Source: an uncultured Saprospiraceae bacterium (lineage in GTDB: Bacteria; Bacteroidota; Bacteroidia; Chitinophagales; Saprospiraceae). Taken from it: DNA of 64,000 nt. Both the position numbers and the translations under genes were made by a program. The DNA lies in NCBI GenBank assembly GCA_937980645.1, contig CALJPQ010000027.1, forward strand, positions 1 through 64,000. The letters are read 5' to 3'. This document shows positions 31,619 through 39,957 of this stretch, in pieces; position 1 is the stretch's first letter; each line of letters opens with the position of its first letter. The notes beneath the pieces were generated by a model. The model was not told the DNA's origin. It searched no databases and saw only the letters and a list, made by a program, of their open reading frames with translations.

Positions 31619-33463
31619 ATGCGCAAGACGCTGTTCTCTCTTTGGGCCATGAGCCTCTGCCTGCTGGCCAACGCGCCGACAAGTGCTGGCCAACGTGCCT
31701 GCTTGCACCTGCACGGCTCGCCGGAAGCGCTGGACGCCGCCGAGCGAGCATTGCCCGGCCGGCAAGCAGTTCGCAGGGCAACTGACACCCTGCTGCTGGA
31801 GGCTGCCGACACTGCAGCCCTTCGCACAGCATTGGGCCAAGCGCTGGAACGCTGGCGCGAAGACGCCTATCTACTGGCCTCTGTGGACGACTGGACGGCC
31901 CTTTCTGACAGCACAGCCAGCGCGCACCTGCACTTGGGGCCACGCTTCCGCTGGGTGCAATTGCACCTGCCCGAAGCCAACCTGCGTTGGCTGGATGCCC
32001 TGGGCCTACGCGACCGCCCCGTCGAGGGGGACTTGCTGCGCCCCGAGCAGCTGGTGCGCTGGGAGCGCGCCCTACTGGAGCGGGCCGAAAACCGCGGCTA
32101 CCCGTTTGCTTGCGTGCAGCTGGACAGTGTGCAGCTGTTGCCCGATGGCGGCGTGTCGGCGCTGCTCACCCTGACACGCGGGCCTTTTATTGCTTTTGCC
32201 GAGCCTAAGGTCAACGGCAACCTGCGCGTGTCGCCGCGCTACCTGAGCCAGTTCCTGGGCATTAAGCCCGGCGCCCCGTACAGCCGCGAGCGCGTACTGC
32301 GCGTACCTGACCGCCTGCGCACGCTGCTGTTTGCCCAGCAAACCGAACCGCCCAGTGTCTCTTTCAGCGGCAACGAGGCCCGCCTCAACCTCTTTTTGGA
32401 TAAAAGGCGTGCCAGCCGCTTCGACCTCATCATCGGCCTGCTGCCCCAGCCCAACGACCCGGCCGGGCGTATGCTCATCACCGGAGCGCTGCAAATGGCC
32501 CTGCTCGACGCGCTCAACAGCGGCGAACGCATCAGCCTCGAATTGGAACGCCTGCGGCCCGAAACCCAAAAACTCGACGCACAGACCGCCTTCCCGTATC
32601 TCATGGGCACCCCTTTTGGCATCGAGGGCCGCTTCAACCTCTTCCGGCGCGATAGCACTTGGACCGACGCTCAGGGCGATGCAGGAGTGCAGTACTTCTT
32701 TGACGGCATTGACTTCGTCAAGTTTTTCGGCGAAAGCCGAAGCCTTTCGCTGCAAAGCATAGACACCCTGCGCGTACTCCAGACGCGCCTGCTGCCGCCC
32801 GTTCTGGACTTACGTCAGCAGGGCGCCGGCATCGAGTTGCTGCTTAACCGTCTGGATTACCGCTTCAACCCGCGCCAGGGATGGACCTTGTGGCTGCGTG
32901 CGGCAGCGGGCTTCAGCTGGGTGCTGCCGAACGCCCTCATCGAAAACCTGCGCGACCCGGCCGACACGTCGTTTCGCTTTGCGTCCCTCTACGACGGCCT
33001 CACGGAGCGCCGGGCCCGATACCAGGCCGACGCCCGTGCCGAAGTATTCGTACCGCTGGGCCTGCGCACTACGGCCCTGCTCCGCCTGCGCGCGGGTGGT
33101 CTCTTGGCCGACGGGCGGCCCATCTTCGCCAATGAGCAGTACCGCCTCGGCGGCCACAAGCTCCTGCGCGGCTTCGATGAAGAGAGCGTCTTTGCCACTC
33201 GCTTCGCCGTTGCCACCGTCGAGGCGCGCCTCCTCACCGGCCAAAATGCCTATTGGGCTGTTTTTACTGACGTGGGCTATGTAGAAAACATCACCGACCG
33301 CAATCGCTTTTTCCTCCGGCCCTGGGGTATGGGCGCTGGCCTCAATGTCGAGACACAGGCCGGCATCTTTGGCATTAGCCTCGCTGTCGGCAAACGCGAT
33401 GCTGGGCAGCCCTTCGACTGGCGTGCGCCGAAGTTTCATTTGGGGTATGTAAACCTGTTTTAA
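31619..33463 (+). CDS. Omp85/BamA-TamA-like outer-membrane protein
   Basis: 614 aa. Signal peptide (LWAMSLCLLANAPTSAG), a soluble region with at least one POTRA-like unit (FIAFAEPKVNGNLRVSPRYLSQFLGIKPGAPYSRERVLRV, about residues 185-230), then a C-terminal barrel of about 16 strands. The Omp85 signature lies in EQYRLGGHKLLRGFDEESVFATRFAV (LRGF), and the protein ends with an aromatic residue (LGYVNLF), as barrel substrates of BAM do. Smaller than BamA, so likely an accessory translocase or assembly factor. Probably co-transcribed with the membrane protein at 30367. Confidence 0.82.
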   Translation: MRKTLFSLWAMSLCLLANAPTSAGQRACLHLHGSPEALDAAERALPGRQAVRRATDTLLLEAADTAALRTALGQALERWREDAYLLASVDDWTALSDSTASAHLHLGPRFRWVQLHLPEANLRWLDALGLRDRPVEGDLLRPEQLVRWERALLERAENRGYPFACVQLDSVQLLPDGGVSALLTLTRGPFIAFAEPKVNGNLRVSPRYLSQFLGIKPGAPYSRERVLRVPDRLRTLLFAQQTEPPSVSFSGNEARLNLFLDKRRASRFDLIIGLLPQPNDPAGRMLITGALQMALLDALNSGERISLELERLRPETQKLDAQTAFPYLMGTPFGIEGRFNLFRRDSTWTDAQGDAGVQYFFDGIDFVKFFGESRSLSLQSIDTLRVLQTRLLPPVLDLRQQGAGIELLLNRLDYRFNPRQGWTLWLRAAAGFSWVLPNALIENLRDPADTSFRFASLYDGLTERRARYQADARAEVFVPLGLRTTALLRLRAGGLLADGRPIFANEQYRLGGHKLLRGFDEESVFATRFAVATVEARLLTGQNAYWAVFTDVGYVENITDRNRFFLRPWGMGAGLNVETQAGIFGISLAVGKRDAGQPFDWRAPKFHLGYVNLF

Positions 33464-33514
33464 AAGCGCGCTTTTTCTTCAAATGCCAGAGTGTACTCAC
33501 TCAGAGGATAGAGC

Positions 33515-33976
33515 CTATTCTTTCTTCAGATGTTCGATGTCGTCCCAATCTTTATGCCGGCCTGCGGCACGTTTGGCGGTAATGAGGTCTTCAAGGCTTA
33601 ATGTGCGGGCCCGTAAGCCAGGCCCTATTTCAAACCACTGCGAACGGGAGTAAGCGGCTTCAAAGCTAAGGCCTTTAATTTGTGTGACCACATCAATGCA
33701 CACCGGTGGTCGGCCAAAGGTGAACACGTCCTGGAACTCTGGCGATAAAAACCGCTCTTCTGTCATGTCAAACAAAGGCATCCTGAAGAGGTGAAAAGCG
33801 TGTGCCAGGTTGCGGTAATTTTCCGGAGTGGGCTGCACCCATATGTCGAGGTCGCCCGTGGTGCGCGTGTAGCCGTGTAAAATGACGGCATAGCCGCCTA
33901 CCAAAAGATAACGGACTTCGCCCTCGTTGAGGGCAGCGATAAACTCCTGAAAATCTTGATGAAAAATATGCGTCAT
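33515..33976 (-). CDS. Nucleotidyltransferase-fold protein of a two-gene module
   Basis: 153 aa. The N-terminus contains FIAALNEGEVRYLLVGGYAVILHGYTRTTGDLDIWVQPTPENY: the GG...DxD pattern (GGYAV then GDLDIW) of minimal nucleotidyltransferases. Then VCIDVVTQIKGLSF with a third Asp, and a C-terminal LSLEDLITAKRAAGRHKDWDDIEHLKK, typical of the DUF6036/AbiEii-like group. The ATG overlaps the stop of the small partner gene (33973-33976). Such pairs occur widely in Bacteroidota and cyanobacteria as likely toxin-antitoxin-like or mobile modules; no activity is shown here. Confidence 0.82.
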   Translation of the reverse strand: MTHIFHQDFQEFIAALNEGEVRYLLVGGYAVILHGYTRTTGDLDIWVQPTPENYRNLAHAFHLFRMPLFDMTEERFLSPEFQDVFTFGRPPVCIDVVTQIKGLSFEAAYSRSQWFEIGPGLRARTLSLEDLITAKRAAGRHKDWDDIEHLKKE

Positions 33977-34179
33977 ACCGGCTGCTTGCGCATGGAAAAG
34001 CAGTTGCGATCCAGGGGCTCTGGTTGGTGCGGGTCCAGGTTATAGGCTGCACAGATGAGATACCACGCTGCGGCGAGGCGTTCGGCCGGTGGTCGGCTCA
34101 GCCAATAGCGCCGCTGGTGAGTGGCCTGTTCAAGTGTCTGGATTTGAAAAGCCGTGCGGTCCAGGCGGAAGGATTTCAT
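33973..34179 (-). CDS. Small partner protein of the nucleotidyltransferase module
   Basis: 68 aa from ATG 34179 (MKSFRLDRTAFQIQTLEQA). Contains YWLSRPPAERLAAAWYLICAAYNLD and ends LDRNCFSMRKQPV, sharing an LDR-x-x-F pattern at both ends. From memory, short proteins of this kind are found directly upstream of DUF6036-type nucleotidyltransferase genes. ATGA overlap with the downstream gene suggests coupled translation. GTG at 34209 would add ten residues and is less likely. Function unknown, possibly antitoxin-like. Confidence 0.75.
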   Translation of the reverse strand: MKSFRLDRTAFQIQTLEQATHQRRYWLSRPPAERLAAAWYLICAAYNLDPHQPEPLDRNCFSMRKQPV

Positions 34180-34470
34180 TGCTGTCCGACGGAGGTTGAT
34201 CCGTGCCACAAATGTACGCCCTAAATTGTGGAACGGCTCATAGCGCGGGACAACGCTTAGGGCGATGGCAGTTGAAAGCCGGCTTTATGCGAGGCTGCGA
34301 TGAGGCAAATGGCGGAAAACCACAGAGGGGCAGAGGGCAGCAGAGGTGTTTTTCTCGGCGTGTACTCGCGTCGCTGGTGGGTAAAGAAAGGAAACGCCCT
34401 GCCTTGAGCAGACGTCTGAAAGCGAAGCGTATAGGGTACAGCAGAGCACCCAAATGGCGAGGAGCGGTTT

Positions 34471-36141
34471 TTACTGCCCGGCCTGATGCACGGAGCGCAC
34501 CGCCCGCCCAGAGGGGTCGTTCAGGTTGCGGAACGACTCGTCCCAAGCCAGCGCCTCTGGGGTTGAACAGGCTACTGACGGCACAGAGGGCACACAGGTC
34601 GCCGCCGCATCAGAGGAGAAATGCTCGGCGAAAATGCTGCGGTAGTAATACTCCTCCTTCGTCATGGGCGGATTGACCGGGAAGCGATAATGCGCATTGG
34701 CCAGCTCTTCGTCGGACACAGCTTGGGCGGTTATTTGCTTCAGTGTGTCAATCCAGCTATAGCCTACGCCATCGGAGAACTGTTCCTTTTGCCGCCAGGC
34801 GATATCGGGGTGCAGAATGTCTTCGAAGGCTTTGCGCAGCACCCATTTTTCGATGCGGCCATTGGCCGGGCGCTTATCTTCGGGATTGAGGCGCATGGCT
34901 ACATCCATGAATTCTTTGTCTAAGAAGGGTACGCGGCCTTCGACGCCCCAGGCGGCTAACGACTTATTGGCCCGCAAGCAATCGTACAGATGCAGTTTGC
35001 GCAGCTTGCGTACGGTCTCTTCGTGGAAGGCGCGCGCATTAGGAGCTTTGTGGAAGTAGAGATAACCGCCGAAGATCTCGTCGGAGCCTTCGCCCGAAAG
35101 CACCATTTTGATGCCCATGGCTTTGATAGCCCGGGCCATCAGGTACATGGGCGTGGAGGCGCGCACGGTGGTAACGTCGTAGGTTTCGATGTGGTAGATG
35201 ACATCGCGCAGGGCGTCGAGGCCTTCTTGAATGGTGAAGTGCACCTCGTGGTGGACGGTCTTGAGATATTCAGCCATTTTGCGCGCGGCGGCCAGGTCGG
35301 GCGAGCCTTTCAGCCCTATGGCAAAGGAGTGCAGTTGGGGCCACCAGGCTTCGCTGATGCTGCCCGTTTCGATGCGCCGGGGCGCGTATTTTTTAGCGAT
35401 AGCTGCTATGATGGACGAATCCAGGCCTCCTGAAAGCAAGACGCCGTAAGGCACATCGGACATCAGCTGGCGTTCTACGGCGTGCTCGAGGGCATAGCGC
35501 AAATCTGTGAGGCTCGTCGGATTGTCCCGGACGGCCTCGTATTCGAACCAGTCGCGCTCGTACCAGCGGCGCGGCTCTGGCCCTTCCGGGCTGTAGAGAT
35601 AATGACCGGGCGGGAACTCTTTTATCTGGCGGCACACGCCCTCGAGGGCCTTGAGTTCGGAAGCGACATAGACGTTTCCGAAAGCATCCCAGCCCATGTA
35701 GAGCGGGATGATGCCGATGTGATCGCGCCCGATGAGGTAGGCGCCGGTATCGGCATCGTAGAGGGCGAAAGCGAAGATGCCGTTGAGGTCATCCAGAAAA
35801 TGCGGGCCTTTTTCGCGATACAAGGAAAGGATGACTTCACAGTCCGACTCCGTTTGATACTCGTAACGGCCTTCAAACTGGCGGCGCAGAGCGCGATGGT
35901 TATAAATCTCGCCATTGACGGCCAGCACCTGTTTGCGGTCGGGAGAATACAGCGGCTGCCCGCCGGATATGGGGTCCACGATGGCCAGCCGCTCGTGGGC
36001 CAGGATAGCCTGAGGGCAGGAAAAAACGCCGCTCCAATCGGGGCCGCGATGACGCAATTTGCGCGACATGCTCAGGGCGCGCTCGCGTAAAGCCGCCGGT
36101 TCGCTTCCTCTATTGCCGAAAATGCCTACAAATCCACACAT
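34471..36141 (-). CDS. asnB: Asparagine synthase B (glutamine-hydrolysing)
   Basis: 556 aa. Class II glutaminase at the N-terminus with the nucleophile Cys2 (MCGFVGIFGNRG) and the LAIVDPISGGQPL, NGEIYNHRALR and SDCEVIL segments; the synthetase half has YGVLLSGGLDSSIIAAIA (PP-loop, about residue 235) and MVLSGEGSDEIFGGYLYFHKAP. Ends NLNDPSGRAVRSVHQAGQ, as in E. coli-type AsnB. It makes asparagine from aspartate, glutamine and ATP. Confidence 0.96.
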   Translation of the reverse strand: MCGFVGIFGNRGSEPAALRERALSMSRKLRHRGPDWSGVFSCPQAILAHERLAIVDPISGGQPLYSPDRKQVLAVNGEIYNHRALRRQFEGRYEYQTESDCEVILSLYREKGPHFLDDLNGIFAFALYDADTGAYLIGRDHIGIIPLYMGWDAFGNVYVASELKALEGVCRQIKEFPPGHYLYSPEGPEPRRWYERDWFEYEAVRDNPTSLTDLRYALEHAVERQLMSDVPYGVLLSGGLDSSIIAAIAKKYAPRRIETGSISEAWWPQLHSFAIGLKGSPDLAAARKMAEYLKTVHHEVHFTIQEGLDALRDVIYHIETYDVTTVRASTPMYLMARAIKAMGIKMVLSGEGSDEIFGGYLYFHKAPNARAFHEETVRKLRKLHLYDCLRANKSLAAWGVEGRVPFLDKEFMDVAMRLNPEDKRPANGRIEKWVLRKAFEDILHPDIAWRQKEQFSDGVGYSWIDTLKQITAQAVSDEELANAHYRFPVNPPMTKEEYYYRSIFAEHFSSDAAATCVPSVPSVACSTPEALAWDESFRNLNDPSGRAVRSVHQAGQ

Positions 36142-36170
36142 GATATTAAATGCCTTTCAAAATTGGGGCG

Positions 36171-36178
36171 CAAAGGTA
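36171..36178 (-). promoter_or_regulatory. Promoter -7 element (TACCTTTG) of asnB
   Basis: Minus-strand TAnnTTTG, 29 nt before the asnB ATG; a TTGG box lies 18 bp further upstream. Confidence 0.55.
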
Positions 36179-36253
36179 GGCTTCCTTAACGGTCGGCCAA
36201 GCCAAGCGCCTGAAAAAGCCACCCAGGAAAGTCGGGCAGCAGGCAACAGGTAT

Positions 36254-37906
36254 TTAAAACTGCTCTATTCGCTCGGCCGCTTTTTTCAGGCAATAATCTA
36301 AGGAGGGATGCAGGGTAGCAAACTCACTGACCAGGGATTTACTCAGTTCCACTCGCACAGGTGCCGAGTATTCGGTAACAAAGACGGCAGTTCCTTGCTT
36401 CACAAACTGCTTGACCACGTCAGTGAGCCGATACAACCCGGTAGCATCTATAAGCGGGACGTTCCGCATATCCAGGATGAGCACTTCGGGTTTCTGGTGC
36501 GTGCGCTTGAGCACTTCTTGAAACGTCTGAGCAGCGCCAAAAAACAACGCTCCCGAGATCTCGTACACCATAACGCCGTTAGGGAGGTTACCTTGAAGAT
36601 GTTCTCCATTGCCGGGTTCAGCAATGACATTCACCTGCATAATATCAGCCATGCGCTTTACAAAAAGGAAGGCGGCCAGCACCATGCCGATTTCGATGGC
36701 CAGTACCAAATCAAAGAAGACGGTGATCAGGAAAACGGTCAGGAGGATAGCCCGGTCATAAAAGTTGCTTCGAAAAACAGAGGCGAAGTTGTGCCATTCA
36801 CCCATGTTGTACGCAACCACGATGAGCAGGCCAGCCAGGCAAGACAGCGGTATCAGCTTGACGTATGGGCCGGCTACCAACATGATGGCCAACAGCGTCA
36901 GCGCGTGCACCATACCTGCAATGGGCGTACGAGCGCCATTTTTAACGTTAGTAGCCGTGCGGGCTATGGCCCCGGTAGCGGGGATGCCGCCCACCAGCCC
37001 CGAGGCAATGTTGGCCACACCTTGGGCTACCAGCTCTGCATTAGAACGATGACGGCTGCCAATCATGCCATCAGCAACCACTGCAGAAAGGAGGCTTTCG
37101 ATGCCGCCTAACATGGCAATGGCAAAAGCCGGCGACAACAGCTCCCGAAAGCGCTCAAAACTAATCGGCTCAAAATGGGGCGAGGGAAGGGTGCTGGGAA
37201 TGTCGCCAAATTGCGTTTCAATCGTGGCGACAGGCAATTGAAACACCTGCACGAGCACTGTACTGACAAGAATAGCCAGCAACGAGGCTGGTACACGAGT
37301 CGTCAGCCGCGGGAAGATGAGTGTCATGAGAATAGTGCCCACACCCACCCCAATAGCCCAAGGGTTAATGGTATGAAGATAACTGGCATATGCACTCCAT
37401 TTTTCTACAAAAGCCGAAGGCGGCGCCGGCATCTGAAGCCCTAAAAAATCCTTGATTTGAGCCGAAAAAATGATGATAGCGATACCACTGGTAAAGCCCA
37501 CAATCAGAGGATGAGGCACATACTTGAGCAAGGAGCCAAACCGCAGCAGCCCCATGCCCAAGATCATGAAACCCGCTATTAGCGTGGCATAAGTCAGGCC
37601 CTCCACTCCATATTTCTGTACAATCCCGTACACGATGACGATAAAAGCACCTGTTGGCCCACCTATCTGCACACGACTGCCACCCAAGGCTGAAATAAGA
37701 AAACCTGCTACTACTGCCGTAATCAGCCCCTTCTCCGGAGAAACGCCACTGGCAATAGCAAAGGCGATGGCCAGGGGTAGAGCCACAATGCCGACGATGA
37801 TGCCTGCTGTAATGTCGTGCTTGAGTTGCGCTCGGGTAATACCTTCCCGCCAGACAGAGACAATTTTTGGAGTAAAATCTTCTGGAACTTTCACTTTTGA
37901 AAGCAT
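36254..37906 (-). CDS. SulP-family anion transporter with STAS domain
   Basis: 550 aa. SulP transporter: DITAGIIVGIVALPLAIAFAIASGVSPEKGLITAVVAGFLISALGGSRVQIGGPTGAF, about ten to twelve transmembrane helices, then a C-terminal STAS domain (GVMVYEISGALFFGAAQTFQEVL, VLILDMRNVPLIDATGLYRL). Family members move sulphate, bicarbonate or other anions with Na+ or H+. No carbonic anhydrase or sulphate-assimilation gene is adjacent, so the substrate is open. The start at 37906 agrees with the usual short N-terminus. Confidence 0.92.
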   Translation of the reverse strand: MLSKVKVPEDFTPKIVSVWREGITRAQLKHDITAGIIVGIVALPLAIAFAIASGVSPEKGLITAVVAGFLISALGGSRVQIGGPTGAFIVIVYGIVQKYGVEGLTYATLIAGFMILGMGLLRFGSLLKYVPHPLIVGFTSGIAIIIFSAQIKDFLGLQMPAPPSAFVEKWSAYASYLHTINPWAIGVGVGTILMTLIFPRLTTRVPASLLAILVSTVLVQVFQLPVATIETQFGDIPSTLPSPHFEPISFERFRELLSPAFAIAMLGGIESLLSAVVADGMIGSRHRSNAELVAQGVANIASGLVGGIPATGAIARTATNVKNGARTPIAGMVHALTLLAIMLVAGPYVKLIPLSCLAGLLIVVAYNMGEWHNFASVFRSNFYDRAILLTVFLITVFFDLVLAIEIGMVLAAFLFVKRMADIMQVNVIAEPGNGEHLQGNLPNGVMVYEISGALFFGAAQTFQEVLKRTHQKPEVLILDMRNVPLIDATGLYRLTDVVKQFVKQGTAVFVTEYSAPVRVELSKSLVSEFATLHPSLDYCLKKAAERIEQF

Positions 37907-38313
37907 GGATATTTACCTATTTTAAAAGTTGCAAAAAATCAGAAATCAAAAGATTTTAAAAAAATATTACCACTCACTCCACCTCCGAACATCCTGCCTG
38001 AACAGGCATACGGCGCAAAAGAACGCCAGAGCCGCATTCGCCTAATACGTTAGGGCAGCGCACCCACGCCCAGGAGGTGCCAGGAGAGTATTTCTTCTTG
38101 TCAAGCCGTAAAAAACAGGTACCATTTGTCCGATAAACAGGGGAGCGCAAAGTTGGAGCGTTCATCTGATGTCCTCCTGGCATTTCGACCGCCTCAAAGC
38201 AGAAATGACCACATAACGAGAACGCACTATGTGTTCGACGTGTAAGGCGGAGACGACAAAACAAAAGATCAGCCATTTCCAGGCATGATTGCCATACTGT
38301 CATTACACCCTTT
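37907..38313. other. Long non-coding stretch between divergent genes
   Basis: AT-rich next to the transporter start, then ordinary composition. A 9-bp inverted repeat (TGCCAGGAG at 38078, CTCCTGGCA at 38174) is separated by 87 bp. A 109-codon minus-strand frame here is Cys- and Arg-rich without family features and is not called. No RNA gene recognised. Confidence 0.4.
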
Positions 38314-38321
38314 TAGATTTG
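38314..38321 (+). promoter_or_regulatory. Promoter -7 element (TAGATTTG) of the PstS-like operon
   Basis: TAnnTTTG match; a TTG lies 22 bp upstream at 38289-38291. It precedes the small membrane protein gene by 98 nt. Confidence 0.45.
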
Positions 38322-38419
38322 CAGCGGGTTGGCTGGCCGAAGACAAGGCCTCTTAGCTGATAATTGGCGAGCCTCATCTGATAGACTGGCAGCACACATC
38401 ACTTATCCGCTTTATCACC

Positions 38420-38653
38420 ATGTCCATACAAGAACAACACCGCGACAATCGCCGTCGCACTTTGCGCGGCCCTGTCATGATTTTGGGTACCGTCATGACC
38501 TTTGTCTATCTGGGGCTGGGCATCTTGCTCCTGGTCAAAAAAGACTTTTTTGCGGATATTCCCATAGAATTTCGCAACATCTTCGCCGTATTGCTGATCG
38601 TTTACGGCCTTTATCGCGGCTGGCGCGTGTACTGGGATTACTACCGAAGCTGA
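38420..38653 (+). CDS. Small membrane protein ahead of the PstS-like lipoprotein
   Basis: 77 aa with two hydrophobic helices (VMILGTVMTFVYLGLGILLLV and IFAVLLIVYGLYRGWRVYW) and a basic N-terminus (EQHRDNRRRTLRG). Small proteins like this are found between tonB/exbD genes and a PstS-like gene in related genomes, from memory. Here no exbB, exbD or tonB lies upstream. Function unknown. Confidence 0.75.
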   Translation: MSIQEQHRDNRRRTLRGPVMILGTVMTFVYLGLGILLLVKKDFFADIPIEFRNIFAVLLIVYGLYRGWRVYWDYYRS

Positions 38654-38799
38654 GCGCGCAGGCACGGGAGCATTGCGGTGGCAAAGATGCGTATACCGCC
38701 TACCCTATTGGCAACAGCTGGCATAAAAAACGGGCACAAGCTGACGGCACATGCGATTTTTGCAGAAGATTTCATCCTTTCAAAGCAAGTATCATCGTC

Positions 38800-39744
38800 A
38801 TGAGTACCGAAAAAATGCTGATTGCCCTGAGCCTGACCCTGGCGTTTACTTTCACTTCCTGCGAACAACGGAGTAAGGATGGGCGAGTGCTGGACACCCC
38901 AACAAGCGGTGAAATTCGCATCTTAGTGGATGAGGCTTACCAGCCCGTCATTGCCAGTGCCTTAGACGTGTTCGACACCATTTACCCGCGCACCAACGTG
39001 CAAGCTGAGTACGTGGCCGAAGGGGAGGCAGTAGCTGCCCTGTTGCGCGACTCGGTGCAGGTCATCATCATTGGGCGCGCGCTGACGGACGAAGAAGTTG
39101 AGCGCCACTTCAAGCCGCGCGGCTTCACGCCCAAAATGACGCTCATCGCCTACGATGCACCGGCCTTCATTGTGCACCCGGAAAACAAGGACGCCCTACT
39201 CACCCAAGAGCAGCTGCGCCAGATCGTAACGGGCCAGAAAAAGCGCTGGAGCGATCTCAACCCGCGCTCAAGCCTGGGCGATATCGTACTGGTGTTCGAC
39301 CATCCGCTATCGGGCACCGTGCGCTACGTGCGCGACAGTATCGGCGGCGGCACAACATTGCCCGACAATGCCTTCGCCCTGAAGAGCAATGCCGAAGTCA
39401 TTGACTACGTATCGAAGCACAAAAACGCCCTCGGCATCATCGGCGTCAACTGGATTTCCGATGCCGACGACAAGGGCGTGCAATCCTTCCTGCGTACCAT
39501 TAAGTTGGTGGATGTCGCTCCGGCACCGGGCAAAGAAGGCTTCGGGCCTTATCAGGCCTATCTGGCTACGGGTCAGTATCCGTATCGGCGTTCGGTGTAC
39601 GTTATCAACGCTCAGGCGCGCACGGGCCTGGGGTTGGGCATCGCCTCGTTTCTAGCATCCGACCCCGGCCAGCGAATCATCCAAAAAGACGGCCTCCTGG
39701 CAGCCCAGGCGCCCATACGCCTCATCCAGCTGCAACGCAAATAA
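38800..39744 (+). CDS. PstS-like substrate-binding lipoprotein
   Basis: 314 aa from ATG 38800. Lipoprotein signal LSLTLAFTFTSC with lipobox Cys about residue 20. Periplasmic binding protein type 2 fold: GEIRILVDEAYQPVIASALDVF, VQVIIIGRALTDEE, FIVHPENKDALLTQEQLRQIVTGQKKRWSDLN (the conserved PstS-like hinge) and VRYVRDSIGGG. Phosphate ABC binding proteins share these, but no permease or ATPase genes are near. It is followed by a TPR protein gene. The longer frame from 38329 overlaps the small membrane protein and is rejected. Confidence 0.85.
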   Translation: MSTEKMLIALSLTLAFTFTSCEQRSKDGRVLDTPTSGEIRILVDEAYQPVIASALDVFDTIYPRTNVQAEYVAEGEAVAALLRDSVQVIIIGRALTDEEVERHFKPRGFTPKMTLIAYDAPAFIVHPENKDALLTQEQLRQIVTGQKKRWSDLNPRSSLGDIVLVFDHPLSGTVRYVRDSIGGGTTLPDNAFALKSNAEVIDYVSKHKNALGIIGVNWISDADDKGVQSFLRTIKLVDVAPAPGKEGFGPYQAYLATGQYPYRRSVYVINAQARTGLGLGIASFLASDPGQRIIQKDGLLAAQAPIRLIQLQRK

Positions 39745-39957
39745 AGCACGCCCTCAGGCAACGTAGACGCCCGCAAAGACGTCCGACAAAAGAGACCTTC
39801 GTTAAAAAGGCTTTAAATTTTGAAAAATCACCAGTCGGAATAGCCCCGTCTCATGACGTGCGGCTGTGGCGAACGTCAAAAAAATCAAACCTTTGCAGCC
39901 GATTAACACATACCTGAACCTATCCTGTCGTTGTTCACTCACTTAATTGTTTATTCG

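Noticed and set aside
34203..34676. Plus-strand 157-codon frame beside asnB
   Set aside because: Overlaps the asnB 3' end antisense, Arg-rich, no signal or motif; the remaining 34210-34470 has nothing I can support.
37974..38303. Minus-strand 109-codon frame upstream of the SulP transporter
   Set aside because: Cys/Arg-rich without domain pattern, and no promoter or ribosome site; judged chance.
38329..38799. Upstream extension of the PstS-like frame
   Set aside because: It covers the small membrane protein gene in another frame; the lipoprotein signal starts at 38800.
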